Shown: piece by piece, positions 1-21,438 of the stretch
Layout of the letters: each line of letters begins with the position of its first letter
Numbering within the stretch: position 1 is the first letter of the stretch
Assembly: GCA_037013685.1 (NCBI GenBank)
Contig: CM072909.1
Span: forward strand, 1,426,001-1,490,000
From: Acridotheres tristis
Lineage: Eukaryota > Chordata > Aves > Passeriformes > Sturnidae
Length of the DNA stretch: 64,000 nucleotides
Direction of reading: 5' to 3'
Notes under the pieces: model-generated
Database searches by the model: none
What the model was told of the DNA's origin: nothing
Seen by the model: the letters and a program-made list of their open reading frames with translations, nothing else
Position numbers and translations under genes: made by a program

Positions 1-304
1 GGGATTTTTCTGAGCGAAAATTGAAAAAAATCGGCTTTTTTCTGCCAGAAAATGTGATTTTCCGAGCAAAAATGGGATTTTTCTAAGGGAAAACTGAAAA
101 AATTGGCTTTTTCTGACAAAAAAATAAGATTTTCTGCGCAAAAATGGAATTTTTCTGAGCACAAATTGAAAAAAAAGCGGATTTTTCTGGCCAAAAATCT
201 GATTTTCTGAGTGAAAATGGAATTTTTCTAAGCGAAAATTGAAAAAAATCGGCTTTTCCCGGCCAGAAAATGTGATTTTCTGAGCGAAAATGGGATTTTT
301 CTAA

Positions 305-340
305 GCAGCAGCAGCACGGTCTGCGCGTTCATGCAGAAAT
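305..340 (-). pseudogene. TMEM127: Partial copy of TMEM127 next-exon 5' edge (copy B)
   Basis: The minus strand reads CTCTCAG then DFCMNAQTVLLLL, closer to the conserved protein than copy A because Met is kept. After about 35 bases it runs into the AAAATCCCATTTT satellite instead of the VIAAFCF-type continuation. It lies 1128 bp from copy A, the period of a higher-order repeat. The true exon is presumed to lie left of position 1. Confidence 0.85.
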
Positions 341-1433
341 CTGAGAGAAAAAACAGAATAAAAACGGGGTCAGACACAAAAACGGGGCGACGGGGGGATG
401 AAAGGGATTTTATATGAGAAAAATGGGAGAAAAGCGGATTTTCTAAGAGAAAAAATGGGATTTTTCGGAGCGAAAATGGGATTTTTCTGAGCGAAAATTG
501 AAGAAAAGCAGATTTTTCCGGCCAGAAAATGTGATTTTCTGAGCAAAAATGCAATTTTTCTGAGCAAAAATTGAAAAAACACGGATTTTTCCAGTAAAAA
601 AATGTGATTTTCCGAGCAAAAATGGGATTTTTCTGAGCTAAAACTCAGCCCCGCACCCAGGGGCGCTGCCCGGCCAGGGATGGGGGTACGGGGAGAAAAA
701 GGGAAAAAAACGGATTTTATAAGAGAAAAATTGGACAAAAGCAGATTTTCTGAGAGAAAAAATGGGATTTTTCCGAGCGAAAATGGGATTTTTCGGAGCG
801 AAAATTGAAGAAAAGTGGATTTTTCCGGCCAAAAAATGGGATTTTCTGAGCGAAAATTGAAAAAAATCGGCTTTTTTTCTGCCAGAAAATGTGATTTTCC
901 GAGCGAAAATGGGATTTTTCTATGCGAAAATTGAAAAAAATGAATTTTTGTGAAACAAAAATCAGATTTTCTATGCAAAAACGGATTTTTCCTGAGCAAA
1001 AATTGAAAAAAAATCGGCTTTTCCCGGCCAAAAATGTGATTTTCTGAGCGAAAATGGGATTTTTCTAAGCGGAAATTGAAGAAAAGCGGATTTTTCCGGC
1101 CAAAAAATAGGATTTTTCCGAGAAAAATGGAATTTTTCCGAGCAAAAATTGAAAAAAAAGCGGATTTTTCCGACCAAAAAATGTGATTTTCGGAGCGAAA
1201 ATGGGATTTTTCTAAGCGAAAACTGAAAAAATCGGCTTTTCCTGACAAAAAAATAAGATTTGCTGAGCAAAAATGGAATTTTTCTGAGCGAAACTTGAAA
1301 AAAAGCGGATTTTTCTGGCCAAAAATCTGATTTTCTGAGCGAAAATGGGATTTTTCTAAGCGAAAATTTTAAAAAATCGGCTTTTCCCTGCCAGAAAATG
1401 TGATTTTCTAAGCGAAAATGGGATTTTTCTAAG

Positions 1434-1468
1434 CAGCAGCAGCACGGTCTGCGCGTTCAGGCAGAAAT
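1434..1468 (-). pseudogene. TMEM127: Partial copy of TMEM127 next-exon 5' edge (copy A)
   Basis: On the minus strand, a pyrimidine tract and CTCTCAG are followed by a phase-1-compatible DFCLNAQTVLLLL, then the sequence falls back into the surrounding satellite. Human TMEM127 reads DFCMNPQTVLLL at this junction. Here the Met codon is Leu, and the rest of the exon (second membrane segment) is missing. It is an exon-edge duplicate inside the intron, not a usable full exon. Confidence 0.85.
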
Positions 1469-2480
1469 CTGAGAGAAAAAACCAAAATAAAAACGGGGTC
1501 AGCACAAAAACGGGGTGATGGGGGGATAAAAGGGATTTTATATGAGAAAAATGGGAGAAAAGCGGATTTTCTAGGCGAAAAAATGGGATTTTTCCGAGCG
1601 AAAATGGGATTTTTCGGAGCGAAAATGGGATTTTTCTGAGCGAAAATTGAAGAAAAGCAGATTTTTCCGGCCAGAAAATGTGATTTTCTGAGCAAAAATG
1701 GAATTTTTCCGAGCAAAAATTGAAAAAAAAGCGGATTTTTCCGACCAAAAAATGTGATTTTCCGAGCAAAAATGGGATTTTTCTGAGCTAAAACTCAGCC
1801 CCGCACCCAGGGGCGCTGCCCGGCCAGGGATGGGGGTACGGGGAGAAAAAGGGAAAAAACCCGGATTTTATAAGAGAAAAATGGGAGAAAAGCGGATTTT
1901 CTAAGAGAAAAAATGGGATTTTTCCGAGCGAAAATGGAATTTTTCCGAGCGAAAATGGGATTTTTCGGAGCGAAAATGGGATTTTTCCGAGCGAAAATTG
2001 AAGAAGAGCAGATTTTTCCGGCCAAAAAATGGGATTTTCTGAGCGAAAATTGAAAAAAATCGGCTTTTTTCTGCCAGAAAATGTGATTTTCGGAGCGAAA
2101 ATGGGATTTTTCTGAGCGAAAACTGAAAAAATCGGCTTTTTCTGACAAAAAAATAAGATTTGCTGAGCAAAAATGGAATTTTTCTGAGCGAAACTTGAAA
2201 AAAAAGCGGATTTTTCTGGCCAAAAATCTGATTTTCTGAGCGAAAATGGGATTTTTCTAAGCGAAAATTTTAAATAAATCGGCTTTTCCCGGCCACAAAA
2301 TGTGATTTTCGCAGCGAAAATGGGATTTTTCTGAGCGAAGATTGGAGAAAAAGCTGCTTTTTCCAACCAAAAAATGTGATTTTCTGAGCAAAAATGGGAC
2401 TTTTCTGAGCGAAAGTGGAAAAAATCGGCTTTTTCTGACAAAAAAATCTGATTTTCTGTGCAAAAATGGAATTTTTCTAA

Positions 2481-3080
2481 GCAAAAAATTTTTTTAAAAT
2501 CAGCTTTTTCCGACCAAAAAAATCTGATTTTCTGAGCAAAAAAAAGTCCCAAGAAATTCCACTTTTCCAAGCAAAAAAATAAAATAAATTAAAAAAAAGT
2601 CCGTCCAGGAAATCTGATTTTTTGCACAAAAAAAATCCACAAAAATTCCACTTCTCTGCCCTAAAAATTGCCCCAAAAAATTCTCCTTTTCCACCCATTA
2701 AAAAATCCCTTAAAAATCCACTTTTCCATCAAAAACATCCAATTTCCTGCCCAAATAATCTGATTTTACACCAAAAAAACTCCATAAAATCCCCCAAAAA
2801 ATCCGTTTTTGCACCCAAAAAAATTCTGGTTTTTCACCAAAACCTCCCCCAAAAAAATCCACTTTTCCCACAGGAAATCCACTCCCCCCAAAGCCCAAAA
2901 AATTCCAATTTCCCCCCAAAATTCTGCTTTTCCGCCCAAAAAATTCCATTTTCCACCCAAAAATTCTCTTTTTCCACCATAAAATTCCACATTTCCACGA
3001 TAAAATTTCGTTTTTCCACCATAAAATTCCCTTTTTCCACCCAAAATCTCTGCCCCAGGTCCTTCAACCCCTCCTGGATC
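2481..3080. repeat. Degenerate C/T-rich minisatellite
   Basis: Irregular units of about 20 bp of the type AAAATTCCACTTTTCCACC. No coding or splice-site signal was recognised. Confidence 0.7.
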
Positions 3081-3098
3081 TGAGCAGGAAACGGAATT

Positions 3099-3540
3099 TT
3101 GGTGGAAAATTGGAAATTTGGGGAATTTGGGGGAATTTGGGGGGGAATTTTTGGGAATTGGGGGGAATTTTGGGGGGAATTTTGGGGGGAATTTTGGGGG
3201 GAATTTGGGGGGAATTTCTGGGAAATTTGGGGGAATTTTGGGGGGAATTTTGGGGGGGATTTTGGGGGGAATTTGGGGGGAATTTCTGGGAAATTTGGGG
3301 GAATTTTTGGGGAATTTGGGGGGGATTTTGGGGGGAACTTTCGCAGGAATTTTGGGGGAATTTTGGGAATTTGGGGGGAATTTTGGGGGGAAATTTTGGG
3401 AAATTTTGGGAAATTTTGGGGAATTTTGGGGGAATTTTGGGGGAAATTTGGGGGAATTTTAGGGGAATTTTCGCAGGAATTTTGGGGGGAATTTTGGGAA
3501 TTTTTGGGAACTTTGGGGGAATTTGGGGGGAATTATCCCA
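3099..3540. repeat. GGGGGGAATTTTGGGGGAATTT minisatellite
   Basis: Short units alternate runs of four to seven G with AATTT or AATTTTT. The plus strand is extremely G-rich and could fold into G-quadruplexes. Nothing gene-like is seen in it. Confidence 0.85.
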
Positions 3541-6460
<2,920 letters not shown>

Positions 6461-6481
6461 GTGCCGGGGCTGGGCGCTCAC

Positions 6482-6722
6482 CCCGCAGCAGCTCGGGCCG
6501 CACGAAGCCCAGCACATCGGCCACGCCGAGCTCCTGGCGGCCGCACGTGCCGCCGTGGATGCGCAGCCAGGCGGGCTCGGCCAGCGCCGTGCACAGCGCC
6601 GTGATGGCCAGAGCGCCGGGCAGCGCCGACGCCAGGCTGCGCTCCGCCTGCTTCGGCAGCCCCGCCGGCCCCGCCGCGCCCCGCCGCCGCCGGCCGCCCG
6701 CCGCCGAGCCCGCCGCGTACAT
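6482..6722 (-). CDS. TMEM127: TMEM127 first coding exon (partial gene; later exons off the left edge)
   Basis: The exon encodes 80 residues plus one base, starting [10 protein letters not shown] and ending RPELLR. It matches the start of vertebrate TMEM127: an arginine-rich patch, [15 protein letters not shown], then the first hydrophobic segment [14 protein letters not shown] and IHGGTC-RQELGV-DVLG. TMEM127 is a multi-pass protein of the endolysosomal system that restrains mTORC1 and is a human phaeochromocytoma tumour suppressor (family knowledge). The exon ends in phase 1 at a consensus donor (GTGAGC, minus strand, GT at 6481-6480). The human exon also ends in phase 1, one codon later. The start is the only ATG giving the conserved N-terminus. 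The next exon should begin with codon D-F-C-M-N; that edge occurs twice at the left of the window but never in full. The gene is head to head with CIAO1, as in human. Confidence 0.95.
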
Positions 6723-7310
6723 ACCGGGAACCGGGAATGGGACCGGGACCGGGAATGGGGACCGGGAATGGGGACCGGGAATGGGAACCGGGAACGGGAA
6801 CCGGGAATGGGAACCGGGAACCGCGACCGCAATGGGAACCGGGGACGGGAACCGGGGACGGGAACGGGAACCGGGAACCGCGACCGCAATGGGAACCGGG
6901 AACCGGGAACGGGAACCGGGAACGGGAACCGGGAACGGGAACCGCGACCGCAACGGGGACCGGGAACCGGGAACGGGAACCGGGAACCGGGAACGGGAAC
7001 CGGGAACGGCAATGGGAACCGGGAACCGGGAACGGGAACCGGGAACGGGAACCGCGACCGCAACGGGGACCGGGAACGGGAACCGGGAACCGGGGACGGG
7101 AACGGGAACCGGGGACGGGAACGGGAACCGGGAACCGGGGACGGCAACCGGGAACGGGAACCGGGAACGGGAACCGCGACCGCAACGGGGACCGGGAACC
7201 GCGACCGCAATGGGAACCGGGAACGGCAACGGGGAACGGGGACCGGGAACCGCGACCGAAACGGGAACGGGAATGGAACCGGGAGCGGCACCAGGAATGG
7301 GACCGGGAGC
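6723..7310. repeat. GGGAACC/GGGACCGG minisatellite upstream of the TMEM127 start
   Basis: Hexamer-like GGGAAC and CCGGGA units with embedded CGCGACCGCAA blocks. It directly abuts the TMEM127 start codon on its 5' side. The plus strand shows no CT until about 7312, so the minus strand has no AG acceptor near the start codon. Confidence 0.9.
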
Positions 7311-7700
7311 ACTGGGAGCACCGGAAGCCGGGGCCGGGGCAGAGACACCCGGGTCACCGGTACCGGGACAGAGACACCTGCTCCCGGTTACCGGTACCGG
7401 CTACAGGATAACCGGCACCGGGTCAGCGACACCCGCCCCGGTACCGGCTCTTGGACCCCCGACACCCCGCCCCGGGATCACCGGAACCGACTCCGGGCCA
7501 CCAGCACCTACTCTGGGACTCCCGACACCCGCCCCGGGATAACCGGTACCGGCTCCGGACTCCCAGCACCCTCCCCGGGTCACCGGTACCGGCTCCGGGA
7601 TCCTCGACACCCGTCCCAAGCCAGCGGTACCGGCCCTGGGATCACCGGTACCGGCTCCGGGATCCCCCACACCCGCCCCGGTCGCTCCGAGCCCCGGCAC
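7311..7700. repeat. CCGGTACCGGCTCCGGGATC repeat region
   Basis: Degenerate GC-rich units containing ACCGGTACCGG and ACACCCGCCCCGG. They may overlap the first non-coding exon or intron of TMEM127, but no boundary can be assigned. Confidence 0.65.
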
Positions 7701-7958
7701 GCGCTGCGAACCCCCCGTGACACCGGCCCGGTGCCGGTGCCGATCCCGATCCCGGCCCGGCAGCGCCGTCCGCGGCCGCAGCGCCCGATCCCGGCCCGGG
7801 CCCCGGCAGCGGCTCCGGGCTCTGCTCAGCGGCCCCGCCCCGCCGCACTTCCGCTTCCGGTTTTGTTCCGCTTCCGGTTTTGTCCCGCTTCCGGTTTTGT
7901 TCCGCTTCCGGTTTTGTTCCGCTTCCGGCTCCGTCCCGCTTCTGGTTCCGGTGCCGCC
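7701..7958. promoter_or_regulatory. Bidirectional TMEM127/CIAO1 promoter and CIAO1 5' UTR
   Basis: A GC- and CpG-rich stretch between the divergent genes with no TATA box seen. It ends in the ETS-site array and the context GTGCCGCCATGC at the CIAO1 start. That context is a good Kozak match and also resembles a YY1 site (GCCGCCAT). Transcription start sites are not visible from sequence alone. Confidence 0.65.
7851..7950 (+). promoter_or_regulatory. 17-bp array of five ETS-type sites
   Basis: CTTCCGG (reverse complement CCGGAAG, the ETS/GABPA-type core) starts at 7854, 7871, 7888, 7905 and 7922, exactly 17 bp apart. A sixth degenerate unit, CTTCTGG, starts at 7939. The unit is roughly CGCTTCCGGTTTTGTTC. 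The array ends just before the CIAO1 start codon. Confidence 0.85.
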
Positions 7959-16669
<8,711 letters not shown>

Positions 16670-17960
16670 GGGGCCTCCCGGGGCTACCTGGGGCTACCTG
16701 CGGCCTCCCGGGGCTACCTGGGGCTACCTGCGGCCTCCCGGGGCTACCTGGGGCCTCCTGGGGCTACCTGAGACTACCTGGGGCTTCCCGGGGCTACCTG
16801 GGGCTTCCCGGGGCTACCTGCGGCCTCCTGGGGCTACCTGCGGCCTCCCGGGGCTACCTGGGGCTTCCCGGGGCTACCTGGGCCTCCTGGGGCTTCCCGG
16901 GGCTACCTGGGGCTACCTGCAGCCTCCCGGGGCTACCAGAGTCACCCAACATCCTCCAGGACAGCCCGGGGGCCTCTGGGAGCCTCCTGTGGCTACCTGG
17001 AGCCTCCTGTGGCTACCAGGAGGGCCTGGGGGCCTCCAGGAGCCTCCTGTGTGGCTACCAGCACAGCTCAGGGGCTCCAGGATCCTCCTGTGGCTACCAG
17101 GAGCTTCCTGTGGCTACCAGCACAGTTCAGGGGCCTCCCGTGACCTCCAGGACATGTCAGTGTCCCCAGGACCCCCCCAGGGCCCCTTCACATCCTCCAG
17201 GACCTTCCCAAGTCCTACAAGACCCTTCCAGGGGCCCCCAGGACCCATCTGGGACCTCCCAGTGTCCTCCAGGACCCCCCAAGTTTTCCAGGACACCTTC
17301 CAGGACCTTTCCAACTCCTCCAGAGCCCTGTCCAGGACCCCCCAGTGTCCTCCAGGGCCCCCCAGTGTCCCCCAGTGTCCCCCAGGACCCTCCCGGTGTC
17401 CCCCAGTGTCACCCAGGACCCTCCCGGTGTCCCCCAGTGTCACCCAGGACCCTCCCGGTGTCCCCCAGTGCCTCTCAGGTTCTCCAGAACCCCCCCAGAT
17501 TCTCCAGGACTCCTTCCAGAACCTTCCCAGGTTCTCCAGGCCCCCCCCATGTCCCCCCAGTGTCCCCCCAGTGTCACCCAGGACCCTCCCGGTGTCCCCC
17601 AGTGTCACCCAGGACCCTCCCGGTGTCCCCCAGTGTCCTCCAGGACCCTCCCAGTGTCCCCCAGTGCCTCTCAGGTTCTCCAGAACCCCCCAGGTTCTCC
17701 AGGACTCCTTCCAGAACCTTCCCCAGTTCTCCAGGCCCCCCCCCATTGTCCCCCCAGTGTCCCCCAGGACCCCCCCATGTCCCCCCAGTGTCCCCCAGGA
17801 CCCCCCCATGTCCCCCCAGTGTCCCCCCAGTGTCACCCAGGACCCCCCCCAGTGTCCCCCAGTGTCCCCAGTTGGGTTTGTGGGGTCGGGATGGGGTTTG
17901 GGCTCCCGGGATCCCTGCGGGGCTTCCTGGCCCAAAGCCAATAAATCCAAGGATTTCCTG
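16670..17960 (+). other. CIAO1: CIAO1 3' UTR with minisatellites
   Basis: From the stop to about 16930: GGGGCTACCTGCGGCCTCCC repeats. From about 17160 to 17870: CCAGTGTCCCCCAGGACCC repeats. It ends shortly after the AATAAA. The sequence between is degenerate CCTCCTGTGGCTACCAGGAG. Confidence 0.75.
17940..17945 (+). promoter_or_regulatory. CIAO1: CIAO1 poly(A) signal AATAAA
   Basis: The first AATAAA downstream of the stop on the plus strand, in GCCAATAAATCC context, about 1.27 kb after the stop codon. A second AATAAA at 19072-19077 is an alternative. Confidence 0.7.
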
Positions 17961-17999
17961 GGAAAACGGCCCCGAGGACTCGGGCTGGGGGGGGTTGGG

Positions 18000-18870
18000 A
18001 TCCGGGTTTGGGATTCCAGGGGTTGGGGATTCCAGGAATTTGGGATCCGGGTTTGGGATTCCAGGGGTTTGGGATCCGGGTTTGGGATTCCAGGGGTTTG
18101 GGATCCGGGTTTGGGATTCCAGGGGTTTGGGATCCGGGTTTGGGATTCCAGGGGTTTGGGATTCCAGGAATTTGGGATCCGGGTTTGGGATTCCAGGAAT
18201 TTGGGGTGTGGGAATTTGGGATCCGGGTTTGGGATTCCAGGGGTTTGGGATCCGGGGTTTGGGGTCAGCTTGAAGCCCAAAGGAGTTCGGGTGTGGGAAT
18301 TTGGGATTTCAGGAATTTGGGATCCTGGGGTTTGGGATTCCAGGGGTTCAGGATTCCAAGAACTTGGGATCCTGGGGTTTGGGGTGTGGGAATTTGGGAT
18401 CCTGGGTTTGGGATTTCAGGAATTTGGGGTCGGGGAATTTGGGATCCTGGGGTTCAGGATTCCAGGAATTTGGGATCCAAGAGTTTGGGATCCAGGAGTT
18501 TGGGATTCCAGGAATTTGGGATCCAGGAGTTTTGGGGTCCAGGAATTTTGGGGTGCAGGAATTTTGGGATCCAGGAGTTTGGGATGCCAGGGGTTTGGGG
18601 TCTCAAGACTTGAGGATGCAGGAATTCAGGCTCTGGGAATTTGGGATCCAAGAGTTTGGGATCCAAGAGTTTGGGGTTCAGGAATTTGGGGTGCAGGAAT
18701 TTTGGGATGCCAGGGGTTTGGGGTCTCAAGACTTGAGGATGCAGGAATTCAGGCTCTGGGAATTTGGGATCCACGAGTTTGGGGTTCAGGAATTTGGGGT
18801 CCCAGACTTTGAGATCCCAGAGTTTCAGATTTCAAGACTTCGGGATGCAGGAATTTGGGATCCAGGAGTT
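18000..18870. repeat. GGGATTCCAGGAATTTGGGATCC minisatellite (intergenic)
   Basis: Units of 16-24 bp such as TTTGGGATTCCAGG and GGGATCCGGG lie between the convergent genes. Open frames of GFGIPGVWD type are artefacts. Confidence 0.88.
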
Positions 18871-19160
18871 CGTTTGGGAATGGGGCGGGAAAAAAAACGA
18901 GTTTGGGTTTTTTTGGGGGGGATTTTGGGGCTCTGTGACCCTCGGGAATTTGGGAAAAACCAGGAATTTGGGAAAAGCAGGAATTCCCAAATCCTGGATC
19001 CCAATCAGCTCCTCATTAACCCCTCCCCCCCCCTTAATGAGCGCTCGGAATTCCCGGATTTAATAAATCGATCCCGATTTTCTCTCTTCCCAAAATTCCT
19101 CCCTCCCCCCTCCCAAAATTCCCCCAAATTCTCCAAAATCCCGGGAATTCTGTGGGGGAG
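18871..19160. other. Mostly non-repetitive intergenic sequence
   Basis: Low-repeat sequence between the two gene ends, with a plus-strand AATAAA at 19072-19077. No gene was recognised. Confidence 0.5.
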
Positions 19161-19167
19161 GGGCACC

Positions 19168-19173
19168 TTTATT
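19168..19173 (-). promoter_or_regulatory. PSD4: Poly(A) signal of the minus-strand PSD gene
   Basis: TTTATT on the plus strand is AATAAA on the minus strand (GTGCAATAAAGGTGCC), about 2 kb downstream of the PSD stop codon. Confidence 0.65.
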
Positions 19174-21189
19174 GCACAGCAGAGCGGGGGAAATCCCAAA
19201 TTCCCCCCCAAAATTCCCAAATTCCCCCCAGAATTCCCAAATTCCCCCCAAAATTCCCCCTAGAATTCCATTGCGGGGGGGGGCGGGGGATTCTATGGGA
19301 AAGGAAATTTTGGGATTGGGATTTTTGGGAATTGATTTTTTGGGCATGGGGGGAATTTCTGGAGATGGATTTTTGGGAATGGGGGATTTTGGGATTTGGG
19401 GGATTTTTGGGAATGGGGAGAGTTTTTTGGGAATTGATTTTTTGGGAATGGGGGGAATTTGTGGGAATGGATTTTTTGGGATTGGGATTTTCGGGATTGG
19501 GGATTTTTGGGAATGGGATTTTGGGGATTTTTGGGAATGGGGGATTTTCGGGATTGGGGATTTTTTGGGAATTCCCTGAGTTGTTCCCAATCCCGGGGGG
19601 CTCAAATCGCGCCCCCCCCCCCCCAAAAAAAAATCCTCGTACCGGTGGGGGAGGGGACACTGGGGGTGGGGGGTGGTGGCACTTTGGAATGTCGCTGTCA
19701 CGGGGGGGGCGGGGGTGGCACAGCAGGGCCCTGGTGGCACTTGGGGACACTCCCGCGTGTCACAGGCGGCCTCGGTGACACCTGGGGACACTCGTGGAGT
19801 GTCACTGGCGGCTGTGGTGGCACTTGGGGACACTCCCGGGGAGGGCTGGCAGTGTCACAGCCCGCCCTGGTGGCACTTGGGGACACTGGCAGTGTCACAG
19901 ACGGTCTCGGTGACACTTGGGGACAGTGGCGCGGGTGGCCCTGCGCTCCGAGATGTGTTGGTGGCACTTGGGGACACTCCCGGGGAGGGCTGGCAGTGTC
20001 ACAGCCCGCCCTGGTGGCACTTGGGGACACTGGCGGGTGTCACGGGCGGTCACAGTGGCGCTTGGCGACACTGCCGGGAGGATGGCAGTGTCACAGGCGG
20101 TCTCGGTGGCATTTGGGGACACTCCTGGAATGTCACAGGCTGTCTCGGTGACACTTGGGGACACTCCCGGGGAGAGCTGGCAGTGTCATAGGCGGCCGCG
20201 GTGACACTTGGGGACAATCCCAGGTGGCACAGCCGGCCCTGGTGGCACTTGGGGACACTCCCGCGTGTCACAGCCAGTCTCGGTGGCATCTGGGGACACT
20301 CCTGGAGTGTCACTGGCGGCTGTGGTGGCACTTGGGGACACTCCCGGGCAGGGCTGGCAGTGTCACAGGCTGTCGCGGTGGCACTTGGGGGCACTCCCGC
20401 GTGTCACAGCCGGCCCTGGTGGCGCTTGGGGACACTCCGGGGTGTCACAGGCGGTGACACTGGGGACAGTGTCGCGGGTGGCCCTGCGCTCCGAGCTGTG
20501 TCAGTGACACTTGGGGACACTCCGGGTGTCACAGCCGGCCGCGGTGATATTTGGGGACACTCCGGGGTGTCACGGGCGGTCTCGGTGACACTTGGGGACA
20601 CTCCGGGTGTCACGGGCGGTGACACTTGGGGACAGTGGCGCGGGTGGCCCTGCGCTCCGAGATGTGTTGGTGGCACTTGGGGACACTCCCGGGGAGGGCT
20701 GGCAGTGTCACAGCCCGCCCTGGTGGCACTTGGGGACACTGGCGGGTGTCACGGGCGGTCACAGTGGCGCTTGGCGACACTCCCGGGGAGGGCTGGCAGT
20801 GTCACAGACGGTCTCGGTGGCATTTGGGGACACTCCTGGAATGTCACAGGCTGTCTCGGTGACACTTGGGGACACTCCCGGGGAGAGCTGGCAGTGTCAT
20901 AGGCGGCCGCGGTGACACTTGGGGACAATCCCAGGTGTCACAGCCGGCCCTGGTGGCACTTGGGGACACTCCCGCGTGTCACAGCCAGTCTCGGTGGCAT
21001 CTGGGGACACTCCTGGAGTGTCACTGGCGGCTGTGGTGGCACTTGGGGACACTCCCGGGCAGGGCTGGCAGTGTCACAGGCTGTCGCGGTGGCACTTGGG
21101 GACACTCCCGGGTGTCACAGACGGTCCTGGTGACACTTGGGGACACTCCCGGGTGTCACGGGCGGTGACACTTGGGGACACTGCGGGTG
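19174..21189 (-). repeat. PSD4: PSD 3' UTR: two minisatellites, the second carrying last-exon edge copies
   Basis: About 19200-19590: GGGAATTGATTTTTTGGGAATGG units. About 19700-21180: units of about 40-60 bp of GGTGGCACTTGGGGACACTCC with GTGTCACAGGCGGTC. Blocks near 19915-19962, 20455-20500 and 20620-20670 match the end of the coding exon ([15 protein letters not shown] on the minus strand). Large direct duplications within it are evident, for example 19970-20210 versus 20670-20930. Confidence 0.85.
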
Positions 21190-21438
21190 TCACGGGCGGT
21201 GACACTTGGGGACAGTGTCGCGGGTGGCGCGGCGCTCCGAGATGTGTCGCCGCAGGCGGCGCGGGGCCGGCTCGGGGAGCAGCGAGGGGCTGGAGTGAGC
21301 CTTGGTGAGCGGCGCGGGGACACGGGGACACTGCGGGGGGTCCCCAATGTCCCCAATGTCCCCAGGGTCCCCAGGGTCCCCGATGTCCCCGCGCAGCCAC
21401 GCCTCCAGGGCCTGCACGTACGTCAGGGAGCGGTGGCG
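21190..21438 (-). CDS. PSD4: PSD4 last coding exon
   Basis: Eighty-two codons and a stop: [18 protein letters not shown], a [18 protein letters not shown] in-frame repeat, [43 protein letters not shown] and ISERR are the conserved EFA6 tail motifs. Acceptor CCCCGCAG. The GGGGACATT repeat replaces the region where relatives have a helical DDLERIEARLATLEGDDPS-type segment. Confidence 0.9.
   Translation of the reverse strand, partial: RHRSLTYVQALEAWLRGDIGDPGDPGDIGDIGDPPQCPRVPAPLTKAHSSPSLLPEPAPRRLRRHISERRATRDTVPKCHRP

Larger units (their letters stand above)
1..2480. repeat. AT-rich satellite with ~1.13-kb higher-order repeat (TMEM127 intron)
   Basis: The monomer is about 21 bp (GAAAATGGGATTTTTCTGAGC and variants), grouped into composite units with GCGGATTTTTCCGGCC. 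A larger unit of about 1130 bp occurs twice: the exon edge at 313 and 1441 (1128 bp apart), and a GC-rich insert beginning CAGCCCCGCACCCAGG at 656 and 1796 (1140 bp apart). Long open frames in it are repeat artefacts. Confidence 0.9.
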
